From the NCBI GenBank assembly GCA_001972305.1, contig BDDD01001807.1, positions 124,001-188,000 of the forward strand: a DNA stretch of 64,000 bases, in the 5' to 3' direction. The notes beneath the pieces were generated by a model that ran no database searches, was not told the DNA's origin, and saw nothing but the letters and a program-made list of their open reading frames with translations. The translations under genes were made by a program, and so were the position numbers. Source of the stretch: Cephalotus follicularis. Lineage: Eukaryota > Streptophyta > Magnoliopsida > Oxalidales > Cephalotaceae. The stretch's first letter is position 1. Each line of letters starts with the position of its first letter. This document shows, one piece after another, positions 10,663-21,929 of the stretch.

Positions 10663-11178
10663 CAATGAATTAGTATATATAATTAAAAAAAATTATAACT
10701 GTGTTAACATGAACTTTAAACAGTATTATCGTCTACTAGAGGGACACCAAAATTGTTTAGTTAACATGACATACTTTAAAGGAAAAAAAATGAATTGGGT
10801 ATTTCAAACTTTAATATTTGTATATGTGTGAGTGAGATAGATTAGAAATGTATGCAATATTTATCTCATTAAATTTCATAAAGACATGCACACACAAAAT
10901 CCTAATGATTTGAAAACTTTAAAACGGACTAACTGATCTGATTGGTTTAGATTGGACACAAACCTTTTTTCAATTCAAAACCCTCCAAAAATTGTTTTTG
11001 ACCTCGTCCCGAGTTGATGAAGCAGTTTAACCAGTTTGAACCAGGGTTTGACTGACCGGGTCACAAAAATATTAAAACAAATCAAGTTTATTTTATAAAA
11101 AAAAAATCAAAGTTTTTTATTAAAAAATAAAAAATTTTAAAATTATCGTATGTGAATGGGCTGACCTGTCAAACCGGT
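10663..11178. other. Spacer between LINE and Tat element
   Basis: AT-rich sequence with no frame longer than chance and no repeat end recognised. It includes the phrases ttgaaccagggtttgactg and tgacctgtcaaaccggt, which resemble degenerate transposon debris, but I cannot assign them. Confidence 0.4.
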
Positions 11179-11711
11179 TGATACTACAAAAATTCTGTTT
11201 ATAATCAGTGTCACGTGTCCTCGGAAAAATAAGACAAATGTCATCCAGGGCTACAGACACGTGGCCGAGCGCTCACAAAATCTGGCAAGATAACCCATGG
11301 TAACGTGATGGCGCCAAATCCGGTGAAGAATAAAGGAAATCCTGAGATACTCGGCATTTCCTTAAGGGAACAACGATCAGCTCCGAAATTTATGCTTAGC
11401 AGTTACATTCCAACACTATAAATACAAGAATCAAAGACTATACACAGGTCTGCTACTTTTACGTTCTAAAATACCTTATGATTGTATTCTTCCTTGCCTT
11501 ACCTGACTTAAGCATCAGAGTGCCCCTATGAGTAAACCATCCTGGACCTACGATCAGTTTGCTTATTTGTGCAAGAAATACAGTCACACCATCACTCAAA
11601 CTACCTTTTCGGAGCAACCACAGCGTTTCCTTCAACAAATTAAAATCTTTCACGTAAGGGACTGTTGAAGAAAGGATTTTCGTATCAACAGTTGGTGCCG
11701 TCTGTGGGAAA
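11179..11711 (+). repeat. 5' LTR and primer-binding site of the 11-18 kb Tat element
   Basis: The LTR (11179-11690) has a TATA-like ACTATAAATACAAG at about 11422 and ends ATCAACA. It is followed at once by GTTGGTGCCGTCTGTGGGAA (11691-11710), the primer-site form shared with the other Tat elements here (CGCC or GACG variants). I do not assign the tRNA. Confidence 0.85.
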
Positions 11712-11735
11712 CGCGACAAAAAGCTATTAAGAATC

Positions 11736-13557
11736 ATGCATCCAAGAAAGAACAATAACTACTCAACGGTCGATGGCAGCCAGGCCGCTACTGGAAATCA
11801 ACCACCTGCAACCGGCCGAGTTGTTGCCACAACCGAGCAAGCTCCTATAACAGGGAATCATTTTAGTCAGTTGCTTCAGGGAATGGAGCTCCTTACCAAC
11901 CTGTTAGCAACTAATCTAGCCAACCACGAACAGGTCGGACCTGCCCGACCAGTTAGCCGAGGATGATCTGGTCCGAGCAGGCCGGCCCCGGAGATCAAGC
12001 AGCCCCAGGGGGCTAGGTGAAACCCTCCGAGGGGGGCAAGACGCCCTCCGAGATGGTCAGAGGTTCAAACATCTCTGAGAGTATCCGTCGAGGAGGACCA
12101 CACGTCCCCCGAGGCAGCCGGGGATTAATACATCCTGAGGAGGAGACCAGAGATTCATACATCTCTGCGGGCGGAGTCCTCGACCACCAAGGATCATAGC
12201 AATCATCCTCGATCTGAGAATCCCGAGCAGAAACCAATGGAAGTGGATCGCCTAGTGGATGTCGAGGATACCCGAGTGCGTTCCAACGCATCGTACAGAA
12301 CGGAGACCCAGCCAAGGAGTAGAACAGCCCATTCAGCCACATTGGCGAGGCATTCATAAGTTTCTAGCAATACTAGAAACATTGAGGATGTGGAGCAAGC
12401 CATGAATATGAGGCTTACCAAGATGGAGAGGAGGCTCCAAGGAGTTGAGAAGTCAAAAGGATACCTGTCCGAGGTACGCAATATCAGTGCAACCCCTTTC
12501 GTATCCAAGATAATGAAGGAACGTATCCCTAGAGGATTCCGGTTCCCGAGTCTCAAGGAGTACGATGAGTCCTCGAACCCTATTCAACATGTGCTCTATT
12601 ACTCACAAGTCATGTTCGTGCACTAAGCCTCGGACGCTATTCTTTACCGAGGATTCCCGGAAACATTAACAGGAGCAGCCCAGTCATGGTATTCTACCCT
12701 GGCAATGGGTTTGGTGGCGAATTTTGAGCAGTTTATGAAACTGTTAGTTACCAAATTCCTTAACAGCACCACGCAGGGAAGGAATTCAGGTCATCTGATC
12801 AATGTGGTGCAAGGCAAGGATGAGTCCCTCAGAGACTACCTTACCAGATTCAACAAGGAGTCTCTGACGGTGAGGGACTTAGAGCCGTCTTTTGCTCTGG
12901 TAGCTCTGACTAGCGGATTAAAGGATAATTCACCATTCACCTTCTCCCTTATGAAGAAGCCTGCTCATGATATGACAGATCTGCTGAGAAGGGCAGAGAA
13001 ATACGTGCATGTCGAGGAGGCAACGACAGCTAAAAAGCAAAAGACTTCCTGGTCGGGCCATCAAGTGGAGAAACAAGAGCACCCACGAGGTGCTCAGGAG
13101 TCAAAGGAAAAGAGGAAAGATAGGTCAGAGCTCACAAGAGATGACCTGAGACACAAGCTCTCCAGAAGGGAAGAATCCTCAAAAAGGGGTTGGGAGAGGG
13201 GGGAGGGCACAAATCCCTACTTATAGCAACTTTGCCCCTCTTTTGGAGACACACACCAGGATTCTGGCCGTAGAGAAGGATAAGCTCCCAATCCAGTGGT
13301 CAACACCCATGAGATCCTCGGAAGAGAAGAGGGATACAGAGAAGTATTGCGGGTACCATCGTGACCAAGGGTACGCTACAGAGGAGTGCAGGCAGTTAAA
13401 GAATCAGATTGAATACCTGATTCACAGAGGTCACCTCAGGAAGTATGTGGACATAGATGCCCCTCAGGAGAGAAGGGAGCATAGAGAAGAAGCTCCCCAA
13501 CAGGCCGAGGAACAGCAGCCGAGAGATGTAATACACACCATCTCTGGAGGAAGGTAA
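11736..13557 (+). pseudogene. Gag region of the 11-18 kb Tat element
   Basis: It starts MHPRKNNNYSTVDGSQAATG, the same start type as the gags at 40429 and 63939 (MPPRKN). The capsid core is recognisable by homology to the better copy at 38569-39980 (QSWYSTLA, LINVVQGKDESLRDYLTRFN, DLLRRAEKYVHVEEA). A C-x2-H-type segment (YCGYHRDQGYATEECRQL) follows. It is a broken fossil with several breaks. Confidence 0.8.
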
Positions 13558-13979
13558 CGACAAGCACCCGAGTAAGTACTCCAAGGTAGCTCACAGTTAG
13601 GGACCGAGGGAGAAAGCCTCGAAAACCTGATACCATGATGCCATGACCAGACTACAGGGCAGAGGAAAGCTAGCCCCTAATTGGGAAGGACTTTGCATTG
13701 TAAAAAAAATACTCCGACCTGAAACATTCAAACTTGAAACCTTGGGGGGCAAGGAGACTCTTGGAGCTTGAAATGCCGAGCGTCCAAGGATATCTCAGCG
13801 ATTATTTGTAAGTTGTACAAAATTCAGGAATAGCAATAAAGTTGAATTTTTTCTCCAAAAAGTACTTGTTCAAGATCATAGTTACAAGTTTGCAAGGGAC
13901 CGGAGGCCCAATGTTCATGTCCTTAAACATCTGAATAGTCACTGATCAACTCCCTCAATCAAAAAGCTTTAATACAGAC

Positions 13980-14370
13980 TAAGATCTCAAGTCAGAAAAG
14001 ACTCCTTCCTAGGAGCACCAAAAGACTCCTCCCGAGGAGCACCCAAATTCTTCAACAAAGACTCCTCACGAGGAGTACCAAAAAGTACGCATACAAAAGA
14101 CTCCTCAGGGAGCAAACCCAAAAAGACTTCTAAAGAAGTAATAAGACTCTCAATGGAGCAAACACTAGTCGGCATTCCTCTGCCCGACCAGACCAATATC
14201 GTGTCTTGAGAGGCGAATCCATAAGAACTTGCAACGATCAAGTTCGTTGGACTGAGCACTTTGAAATAAGTGTCCCTACGTGGACTGCAAGCTCAGACGA
14301 CCTGGTCTAGAATATAATTGACCAGACAAGATCCTGCTCGACAAACCCGTAAGAACTTGCTCGAGCAGAC
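13980..14370 (-). repeat. Convergent-zone hairpins of the 11-18 kb Tat element
   Basis: The zone lies between the gag-pol remains and the 3' end of the opposite-strand gene. It has short palindromes built on CTCC..GGAG (13990-14110) and hairpins of a conserved type. At 14334-14368 the arms CTGCTCGA and TCGAGCAG pair, then CAA/TTG pairs after a one-base bulge, with a 12-base loop. At 14168-14188 the arms are GTCGG and CCGAC with the same bulge and a shorter loop. Matching hairpins occur at 36446-36658 and 44711-44921. Confidence 0.65.
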
Positions 14371-14728
14371 CTAAAACTTGGTCTACGAACACGTCTGAAC
14401 TCGTAAAGATCAAGTCTCGTTGCCTAAGCGCTTTTTAAACAAAGTGTTCTATGGGGACTAGAAAGCTTAGGTAGCTCGATCTGAAAAATGTAAGACCACA
14501 TTATAAAGTATACGAAATAGACTAAGTGAAATTTCTTAAGGGAAATATCTAATCTCGGACGAAGCTACAAAGCATGCTGAGCAACAAACAAAGAACATAA
14601 AATCCGAGGTGCAAAAGTTCCGTGTTCCATTCATAAAAAGTTGTATTACAAGAGTCAGAGAAAAGAAATCTCATTGTAGAGGCAAAAATACAAGGCAAAA
14701 GGAAGAGATATCTAGCCTAAATTTAGTC

Positions 14729-17094
14729 CTATGATAGGACATAATGTACATTGGGGGAATCGGGCATAATGGCATTGAGAAGAGAAGGGCTCAAGATAGG
14801 ATCCACAACGGCTTCAGAGAATAGGACCATGGCGCTTGGTTGTTCATCCCTCGTTTGATCCTTGGCCTCTCGAGCCAAACTTTTTTTCTCCTCATAGGCG
14901 ACGCGGGCTTCTAACTCTTTGTCATCACCCCCCTCGGGAAAGAAGTCAAATTCGCTCATCCCGGGATGGAAATGACAGAATCAAGAGAAATATCCAACTG
15001 TCGAGCAACCAAGTTCCGGTAGGTGTAAAAGCCTCGATGGTAGTACTTACACCGAGGATTCGACGAAAACTTCGTCTTCAAAAGCAGATGAAGCCTTAAA
15101 GTCCCCCACGGCGGCCTTCTTCATCTCACGAATTTCATTATATGTCTTGAAATCTGAGAGGGCCTTATCTGCTGTCTCCTTGGCCCGAGCTTCCTCTCTG
15201 TCTCTATAGGTGGAGAATCACTCCTCAAGGTCCCGATACAGATCCCCAATGTGCAAAAGTTCATGCTCTGTCTTCATCCTCTCGGCCTTCTCCTTAGCCA
15301 GTGCCTCAAAAACCTGTCTCTTCTCCTCCAAGATGGATTCTTGAGCACTAAGCACTTGCTCCAACTGCAAGCTAGCTTCTTCAGAAGATTTTTTGAGCTA
15401 AGCATTTTCCTCTTGGAGCCGCTCCATTGTCGCGTAACCATCTCTGGCATCCTTGTGTATGAGGTAAGCATCGGCCATAACCTGGAAAAGGAAATGTTAG
15501 GCCAAAAGCATAATGAAAATTTACTTGAAAAGGAAATTGAAAGAAGTTGCTAACCCTAAGACAGCTCTAGAATAGATGGGTCCAGGTCTGATTGATAGAC
15601 CAACCTTCCTTAGCCTCAACCTCGGCAGGAAAAAGCCCTAACCTACCGAGCTCAATGGCCACGCCAGGAGTTTTCATGCTTACACCCGACTTGGTGAGCT
15701 CGTCGAATATCTCATTCACCCGGCCGAGCTCCACAGAAACATCATGATAAGCAGATTGTCGCGGCATCACTTCGGGAGCATGTTCCCCAGAGGCCCCCTC
15801 CTCATATCTCCTTTTCTTTTGTTTCTTGGAGGCACAAGGTGGTGGATAGGCAGCCTTGCATTTGTCGCGGGCGATCTCGGCCCTTGCAGCCTCAGCCGCA
15901 GCAATAGCTTCCTCAGCTGCTCTCCTCTCTGCCTATTTGGCAGTCATTTGAGCATCTCTTTCCTCGGCTCTCTGCTTTTCCTCTTCGGAAGGAACCCTTA
16001 TTCTCCTATGGGCAACCCTCAAAACATCATCAGTAGAATGACGATGGGCCATTGTTGTATATAAACAATGAAGTCAGTCAGTCATAGGTATAAATTATAT
16101 GAATAAAAGAAGACTGAGTAAAGAGCCAGAATTGGAGGAGATGAAGGCTTAATACAGCTTTCGCTCTCGGACTCGGACCGAGTATCAGGTTCTTCTCGAC
16201 TAACTTCAACCTTCTCTCTCTCTGAGCCCGTTGGGATCTCCTCGTCTCCGTCCATGCGAAATTGTCGACTTGGAGACATGCTCAACCCAACGCTACACAA
16301 GCGATCCTCTAAAATGACATGATTCACTTCCTCAGGGTCCAGAGCAGAGAGCTTCTCTAAAGCATTTTTCTCAGTGAATGATAAAGCTGGCCTCTGGTTA
16401 AGTTGAGAAACGTTCAAGGTCTCACGGCAGCGACAGGGAGTGAACCCAGGGAGGTTCTCAACAAGAAAATACCTCTCCCTCCAACCCTTCATGGACTTGG
16501 TTGGCTCAACAAATAACTTCTTGGTCAGACCGATGGGAGATTTGAAATAGAACCCCCGCTTGCCTGGAGAAGCCGCCAGAGCATAGAACTCCATGAAGAG
16601 CCTCACTGTCGTCGTTGCCTTAACCTCCAAGCACTTCACCAAGAATCCAATGATAAAGCCCCAGGATTTTGCCTGTAGTAGAGAAGGATGAATATGGAAA
16701 TGCCTCAAAACTGCTATGGCAAAGGGAGGCAGTGGAAGCCTCAAGCCATGCTCCAAGGCGTCCGAGAACACCACAAAGAGACCAGGCCTACTCTCGGTCA
16801 CCTCCTTGGGATCTCAGGGGAGAAAGCATTTCACGTTGCTCGGTAATGCAAACTTTTTAGCCAATTGCTTCATCTTCTCAGGCCCGATCTTGCGTCTATG
16901 GAATTGGGTCCTAGAAATTTGGACCCCAGCTTCAGTGGAAGTAGTGTTTGGAGCGCCCACGGGGCAGCCTCCATCTCCGTATCAGCGTCGAGAGGGATCT
17001 CGGCAACGCTAGCTAGGTTGTTGATGCGTTGGATTGCTACGGAAGAAATTGGTTGAGAGCCAGCAGGTCTGACGGTTTGCTTGGTTCGAGCCAT
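14729..17094 (-). pseudogene. Opposite-strand gene of the Tat element (putative gypsy-type 'transposase_28' family)
   Basis: Frames on the minus strand match the gene at 33349-35786. The core (TESRPGLFVVFSDALEHGL, then FAIAVLRHF, HPSLLQAKSWGFIIGFLVKC) lies in 16801-16082. Coiled-coil and C-terminal parts (DFFPEGGDD) reach 14729. The likely start is at 17094 with MARTKQTVRPAGSQPI, whose first residues equal the histone H3 tail. This family of extra genes, placed antisense between pol and the 3' LTR, is known in plant Tat elements; the function is unknown. It is a fossil with several breaks. Confidence 0.75.
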
Positions 17095-17647
17095 TTCGAG
17101 AGAGAGATATGAAGATTCAGAAGCTGAAAGCAACCCTGTAATCGATTCGAATAAGATCCGAAGATGAACAAAAGAAAAATAACTCACCAAACTTTTAGCA
17201 GTGGGTTTTAAGATCGATTCAAATGGGTGGAGTTTTGAAATACTTTGGATAACAAGAAACTCTCACATTCAAATGAAAACAAAAGCGAAAAGTTTTTCCT
17301 CAAGAGGGAAAATGGAATTTAGAGGGGTAAAGATCACTCCCAGACCGTTAGATCTCGGCAAGGTAAACGGTAGAGATCAAGCAATCATGATTGTTACAGA
17401 AACCGAAGCGTTCTTGCGTGGTTGTTGAAAAGACACGGGCGTAAGATGTGCTCGCCTGGCCACGTGTTAAGGTTGGAATTGGGTTAAATGTCAAGGCCCA
17501 ACGGGAGAAATGGTTATACGACTTTCAGACAATTAGCCCAATGGCCCAAAACAAGCTCGGATAATACGTTGAAGCCCCGCTCAAAGCCAGGCCGCTAACG
17601 ATCTTTCTCTTCTGCCGAGCCCAGAAAATGAAGACCAGGGGGGCATA

Positions 17648-18159
17648 TGATACGGCAAAAATTCTGTTTATAATCAGTGCCACGTGTCCTCGGGAATATA
17701 ATACAAATGTCATCCAAGGCTACAGACACGTGGAAAAGCGCTCACAAAATCTGGCAAGATAACGCATGGTAACATGATGGCGTCAAATCCGGTGGAGAAT
17801 AAGGAAAATCTCGAGATGCTCGTCATTTCCTTAGGGGAACAACGATCAGCTCTGAAATTTATGCTTAGCAGTTATATTCCATCACTATAAATACAAGAAT
17901 CAAATACTACACACAGGTTCGCCACTTTTACGTTCTAAAGTACCTTGTGATTGTATTCTTCCTTGCCTTGTCTGACTTAAGTATCAGAGTGTCCCCGGGA
18001 GTAAACCCTCCTGGACCTATGATCAGTTTGCTTATTTGTGCAGGGAATACGGTCACACCATTACTCAAACTACCTTCTCAAAGCAACCACAACGTTTCCT
18101 TCAATAAATTAAACCTTTCCACATAAGGGACTGTTGAAAAAAAGATTTTAGTATCAACA
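17648..18159 (+). repeat. 3' LTR of the 11-18 kb Tat element
   Basis: TGATACGGC to GTATCAACA, 512 bases, equal in length to the 5' LTR. The purine tract at 17630-17647 precedes it. The same LTR family appears as a solo LTR (61610-62682) and in the element fragment at 30354-30851. Confidence 0.9.
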
Positions 18160-18455
18160 CTAGTCGACGCGAATTACAGAACCGTTTGAAACCAGACATG
18201 GCCCTCGGGTCTTAAAACATTGCAAAATCCCATATAAAATTATTACAAAACCTAAATTAAATAGACCAAAAATAATTGATTATTCGTTGCATTTTATAGG
18301 TTTGGGTTGGAGTTGTAGTTAAGATTCAGGATAGTTTAATGTGTTTTGGTTTGTTTTTTCAATTGTTGATATGTTTATTGACATTTAACGCTAGGAGCAT
18401 TTTAATCACGATGCCTAATATCATAATATAACATCAATAAAAAAAATTGGTTTAA

Positions 18456-18635
18456 TTTTTTTTGTTTTTTTGATATCGTCAAGTAGGACAGAGCCAACTA
18501 CAAGTCTATGTATACGAGGAGCAACCTCAATACATGAGATGTACAAATTTCATTACATAATTGACAAATATATGAAATTCTAGTGGAGGATTGAACCCCG
18601 TCTATGCCAAGGCAATTGCACTACCTAGCTATAAG
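18456..18635 (-). mobile_element. tRNA-derived SINE
   Basis: Read on the minus strand: an A-box-like TAGCTAGGTAGTGC near the start, a B-box GGTTCAATCC at 18597-18588 (consensus GGTTCGANNCC), an unrelated body, and an A-rich tail (18471-18456, CAAAAAAACAAAAAAAA form). This layout is that of plant SINEs transcribed by RNA polymerase III and moved by LINEs. No clear target duplication was found. Confidence 0.65.
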
Positions 18636-18644
18636 GTTAGGAGT

Positions 18645-18760
18645 GTTTCCCTCCAAGTTTGATTTAAACTTAAATAGATGAATATTGCATATATTGGTAA
18701 TTGTTTCCCTCCAATTTTGATTTAAACTTAAATGGATGAATATTACATATATTGGTAATT
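18645..18760. repeat. Tandem duplication, two 58-bp units
   Basis: 18645-18702 and 18703-18760 are adjacent copies starting GTTTCCCTCC and ending TGGTAATT, with about three differences. It is simple spacer sequence next to the SINE. Confidence 0.85.
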
Positions 18761-18774
18761 GTTATATATATAAA

Positions 18775-19186
18775 GTGAATATGTTAGATCACCTTATATG
18801 CTGGATCAAGTTTAGGTGTTAGATCACCTAAAAACAGTATGTTTACGAGTTATATTTTATAAATCCGACCGTTGGTTTTAATAATTTATATACGTAGATC
18901 ATATCTACAGATTTTCAAGTCGATTGAATACTTCTAATTATTTTTTTTTCATATAACAATCTGAACCGTCATAACTAGATATGAGGAAAAACTGACTTAA
19001 CCGTTAAATTTGTTTTATGATAATGAAATAGTTAGAGAATTTTAATTCTCTTCAAAATTGATATGTTGATCTACACATATAGATTACCAAATAGAACGAT
19101 CGAATTTGTAAGATATAACTTGTAAGCATTTAGTTTTTAGGTGATCCAGTTGTTGAGAGTGATTCAAGATATAAAGTGATTCAGTG
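18775..19186. mobile_element. MITE-like element with long imperfect inverted repeats (1)
   Basis: The left part (AGATCACCTAAAAAC at 18821-18835 and neighbours from 18781) matches the reverse complement of the right part (GTTTTTAGGTGATCC at 19133-19147 out to about 19186) over roughly 140 bases with mismatches. There is no coding capacity. The flanks are TA-rich (tatatata on both sides), a possible but weak target duplication. It is a non-autonomous DNA transposon relic; the superfamily is unknown. Confidence 0.6.
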
Positions 19187-19214
19187 TATATATATAGGAG
19201 TATCTTTTATGAGA

Positions 19215-19565
19215 TGACACTGCACCCAACTTCGGTGTAGTGTTACCATATTTACCATACTTGTAAATAGTATTTTTCAAATCTATTAATATTCTATTAA
19301 TATAGATCACTTATATAAATTTTTAAATTAATCAGATATCTATAGATATTATATTGAATAATATGATATTTTTATTATTTATAAGTAAATTATAGAACGA
19401 TTAAAATTTTTATCTAGAAATGAAATAGTTAGATATATTCAATTGACTTGAAAATTTGCATGCATGATCTAGACAAATAAATCACTAAATCTATCGATTA
19501 TATTTGAAAATATTATTCATAAGTACGATAATTAGAGTGATACTACACTTAAGTTAAGTACTATA
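19215..19565. mobile_element. MITE-like element with inverted repeats (2)
   Basis: The left end (CTTCGGTGTAGTGTTACCA, then ACTTGTAAATAGTATTTTTC) matches the reverse complement of the right end (GAAAATATTATTCATAAGTA, then GTGATACTACACTTAAG) with mismatches, over about 100 bases. It sits just right of the first MITE-like element and is similar in size. Confidence 0.55.
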
Positions 19566-19920
19566 TATATATATATTCACGAGGGGTGTTTCACCTCTCT
19601 CTAAACTTTGTGGGAATTGATCCATTTCCTAAACCTATCCATACCGTAAGTAGATCTTTTTTTTTCCTTTAAAATATGCCACTTTAGGAATAAAATTATT
19701 AATTATTATTTTGTGTGTGCTGTCGTGCCAATATTGTAAACAATCACATCAACATTGCTATATTTCTTATTATAATAAAATGTTGGTTGATTCAAATCTA
19801 AAAGTTCACTATCTCAATTGAACATAATAAAAGTATACAGGTATATCTCTCCAAAATTCATGAAATATTTGTAATTTCAACTCTTTTCTTTCTCTATTTT
19901 CTTTCTTGTTTTTTTTACAT
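19566..19920. other. AT-rich spacer
   Basis: I see no gene, RNA or repeat end in this stretch. Confidence 0.4.
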
Positions 19921-21860
19921 GTTAGTACCGTTTGAATACGATAAAGTTATTTTTCCTCGAAAATCAAATCTCTTGGGGTGCTATTCTTCGTTTGGAAAGA
20001 TATTAATATATGATTCATTCGTTTATGGTAATACATGGAGGGAGGTTACTATTTTGGCTTTAGATTTCCTAAAATACACTCAGGACAATCAAGATATAAA
20101 TATCCGGATAAAATTGTTGGTTTTCTCAATCGTTTTCTCGACCGGAAGAATGGCTCGTCTTGTTTTGTGATACGCACTTGGTAGTAACTCGGTTTACTAT
20201 ATTTTTTAGGGTAAAATATAAAAAACCTGTCGAGATTTAAACTCGTTAACACTTAACCCCGAGATTAATCCTTAAACGGACTCAAACTTGAGAGAGTTAA
20301 TCATTAAACGGACTTAAACCAGAGGGTTTTTTTTGTAATATTTGAAAACAAACGGGACATGTTAACGAATCCAAAACTTATGTAGAATTTTTTATTTTAC
20401 CACACGTTTCACTTGTAATAGATTTTGGCTTAAATACACGAAACATATTCAAACTTTACTATTTTAGTCAATCTAGCATTTTGATGATAATTTGGATCAA
20501 TATATATAGTCTAACATTCAAATTCAAGTAAACTTAACAGTTACCGTTATAATGATTCTAAAGACGTTAACTCGTATCCTAAATGACATTAAATTTATTT
20601 TTAAATAAAAAAAACTATGAAATATCTGACACGACATGAATCAATTTAAAAATTAAAAATACTCACTATTGAAAGCTCTATCGACTTAAAACAAATAACA
20701 GAGAGGATTTAAAAAAAACAAACTACGAAAAATGAGCAAATGAAAAATAAACAAAAAAAAATGTCCGACAAGCAGATTTTCACAATACATATATATATTA
20801 AAAAAAATTGATTTTGAAAATATATGAGGATACAATGTCAAAGCATCAACAAAACTATGCAGAAAAGATACCAACGAAGTTTTGATAGGAAGAGAAAAAT
20901 TGAAAAATTTGAGGTTTATTATTATTATTATTATTATTTTGGTAGAAAAATATAAGGCTTATGACTTCGTTGTTTACTTCAACTTAAAAAGACTAAAACT
21001 ATCATTATGAGTTTCCCTCAAATATAAATCTCAGAATACCCATCTAATTTAATTATCTAACCAATATAGAAAAGTTTCCACTTTTCCAAAAACTAAAGAT
21101 TTTTGGTGAAACAATGGCACAACATTCTATTAAGGACACATTTGGTATTTAATATTTGGTAATCCAGTTAAGATCAAAATGTCCACATTAATAGTTACGG
21201 GCTTTTAAGATCGTTACTCTCCAATTAAGGCCAATGTATATTTTTGGTCCACAACGAGTTTTACCGTTTTTAGAAGATAATCACTTCTCTATGTGCGGAA
21301 AAACTTCTAGCAGTGCTGTCTAATGAAATAACAATTATTTTTATACACACGTTTTTTTTACATATTAATAATTTTTTTATTTCATGAAAAAAATATAATA
21401 AGTGTTCGTGACCGATGTATGTGACGAAATAATAACACGTGAATTGTTATAACTGAATTTGATACTTAAATTGCTATAATTTGTCATTAAATTGAATTCA
21501 TAAAATTTGACACGTGAATCATATATTCTTTGAAGAGTAAAGTTTTTGGGTGTGAGTGACACTGGCATTATACTACTAATAATAAAGTTACAAACAATAA
21601 TTATTATAAATTCTCTAATTGGCAATTCAACCTCTATTTCTAATTTATAGAGTCAAATTTTATTTTCAAGTCATTCGAGGTGGATTACAAGATAAATCGG
21701 GATGATGGGTGTGGTGTGAAGTATATATTATTTATGTGTGAATTATATACATATATATATTAATTACATCATCCATATTAGTCATGTTACAAGCTTTGGT
21801 TTCATTAGAAATAATAAAAAAAATGTTCTGACGTATACGGAAACATCACAAAAAATCTTC
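19921..21860. repeat. Block A, first copy of a duplicated spacer
   Basis: About 1.9 kb that recurs, split, at 30852-31854 and 47399-48335 in the same orientation. It contains short internal repeats of TTAA-CATTAAACGGACTCAAAC type (two here, three in the other copy). The homology begins exactly at GTACCGTTTGAATAC, where the second copy abuts an LTR. No gene is evident. A 67-codon frame present in both copies looks unconstrained. Confidence 0.8.
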
Positions 21861-21884
21861 GTTCATTTTCTCTTCAAGGCAGTC

Positions 21885-21929
21885 ACTAGGAGAAAACAGG
21901 TAACCGATATCACCAACAGGGATCGACAT
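21885..21929 (-). pseudogene. Truncated NAC gene start (block B, first copy)
   Basis: The first 15 or so codons (MSIPVGDIGYLFSPSD) match the NAC-type gene at 25877 (MAIPAGDMGYRFSPTD), together with about 300 bases of shared upstream sequence (21930-22280 against 25878-26170). The rest of the gene is absent, so this is a duplication breakpoint inside the NAC gene. Confidence 0.75.

Larger units (their letters stand above)
11179..18159 (+). mobile_element. Tat-lineage Ty3/gypsy LTR element, non-autonomous fossil
   Basis: Two LTRs of 512 bases each (11179-11690 and 17648-18159), both TG...CA, differ at roughly one base in nine by eye. That suggests an insertion several million years old under usual plant rates. 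A primer-site block (GTTGGTGCCGTCTGTGGGA) follows the first LTR, and a purine tract (GACCAGGGGGGCATA) precedes the second. Gag remains are at 11736-13557. Only a trace of the pol C-terminus is seen near 13650-13800. A large opposite-strand gene region occupies 14729-17094. The element is broken in many places and lacks most of pol. Flanking 5-mers (ccggt/ctagt) are only partly alike. Confidence 0.88.

Noticed and set aside
17065-17094. Possible histone H3 gene or retrocopy
   Set aside because: Only the first eight residues match; the rest follows the Tat extra-gene family. Kept as a mimicry finding only.
11174-18164. Perfect target duplication of the 11-18 kb Tat element
   Set aside because: ccggt and ctagt share only three of five bases, so I do not claim it.
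18586-18635. Possible tRNA gene from the B-box GGTTCAATCC
   Set aside because: No cloverleaf, no acceptor stem, and an A-tail, so a SINE is the better reading.
20049-20252. 67-codon minus-strand frame also present at 30976-31179 (MLTSLN...LKPK/LKSK)
   Set aside because: Kept only because block A is duplicated. Most differences change the amino acid, no family is recognised, and there is no promoter or partner exon.
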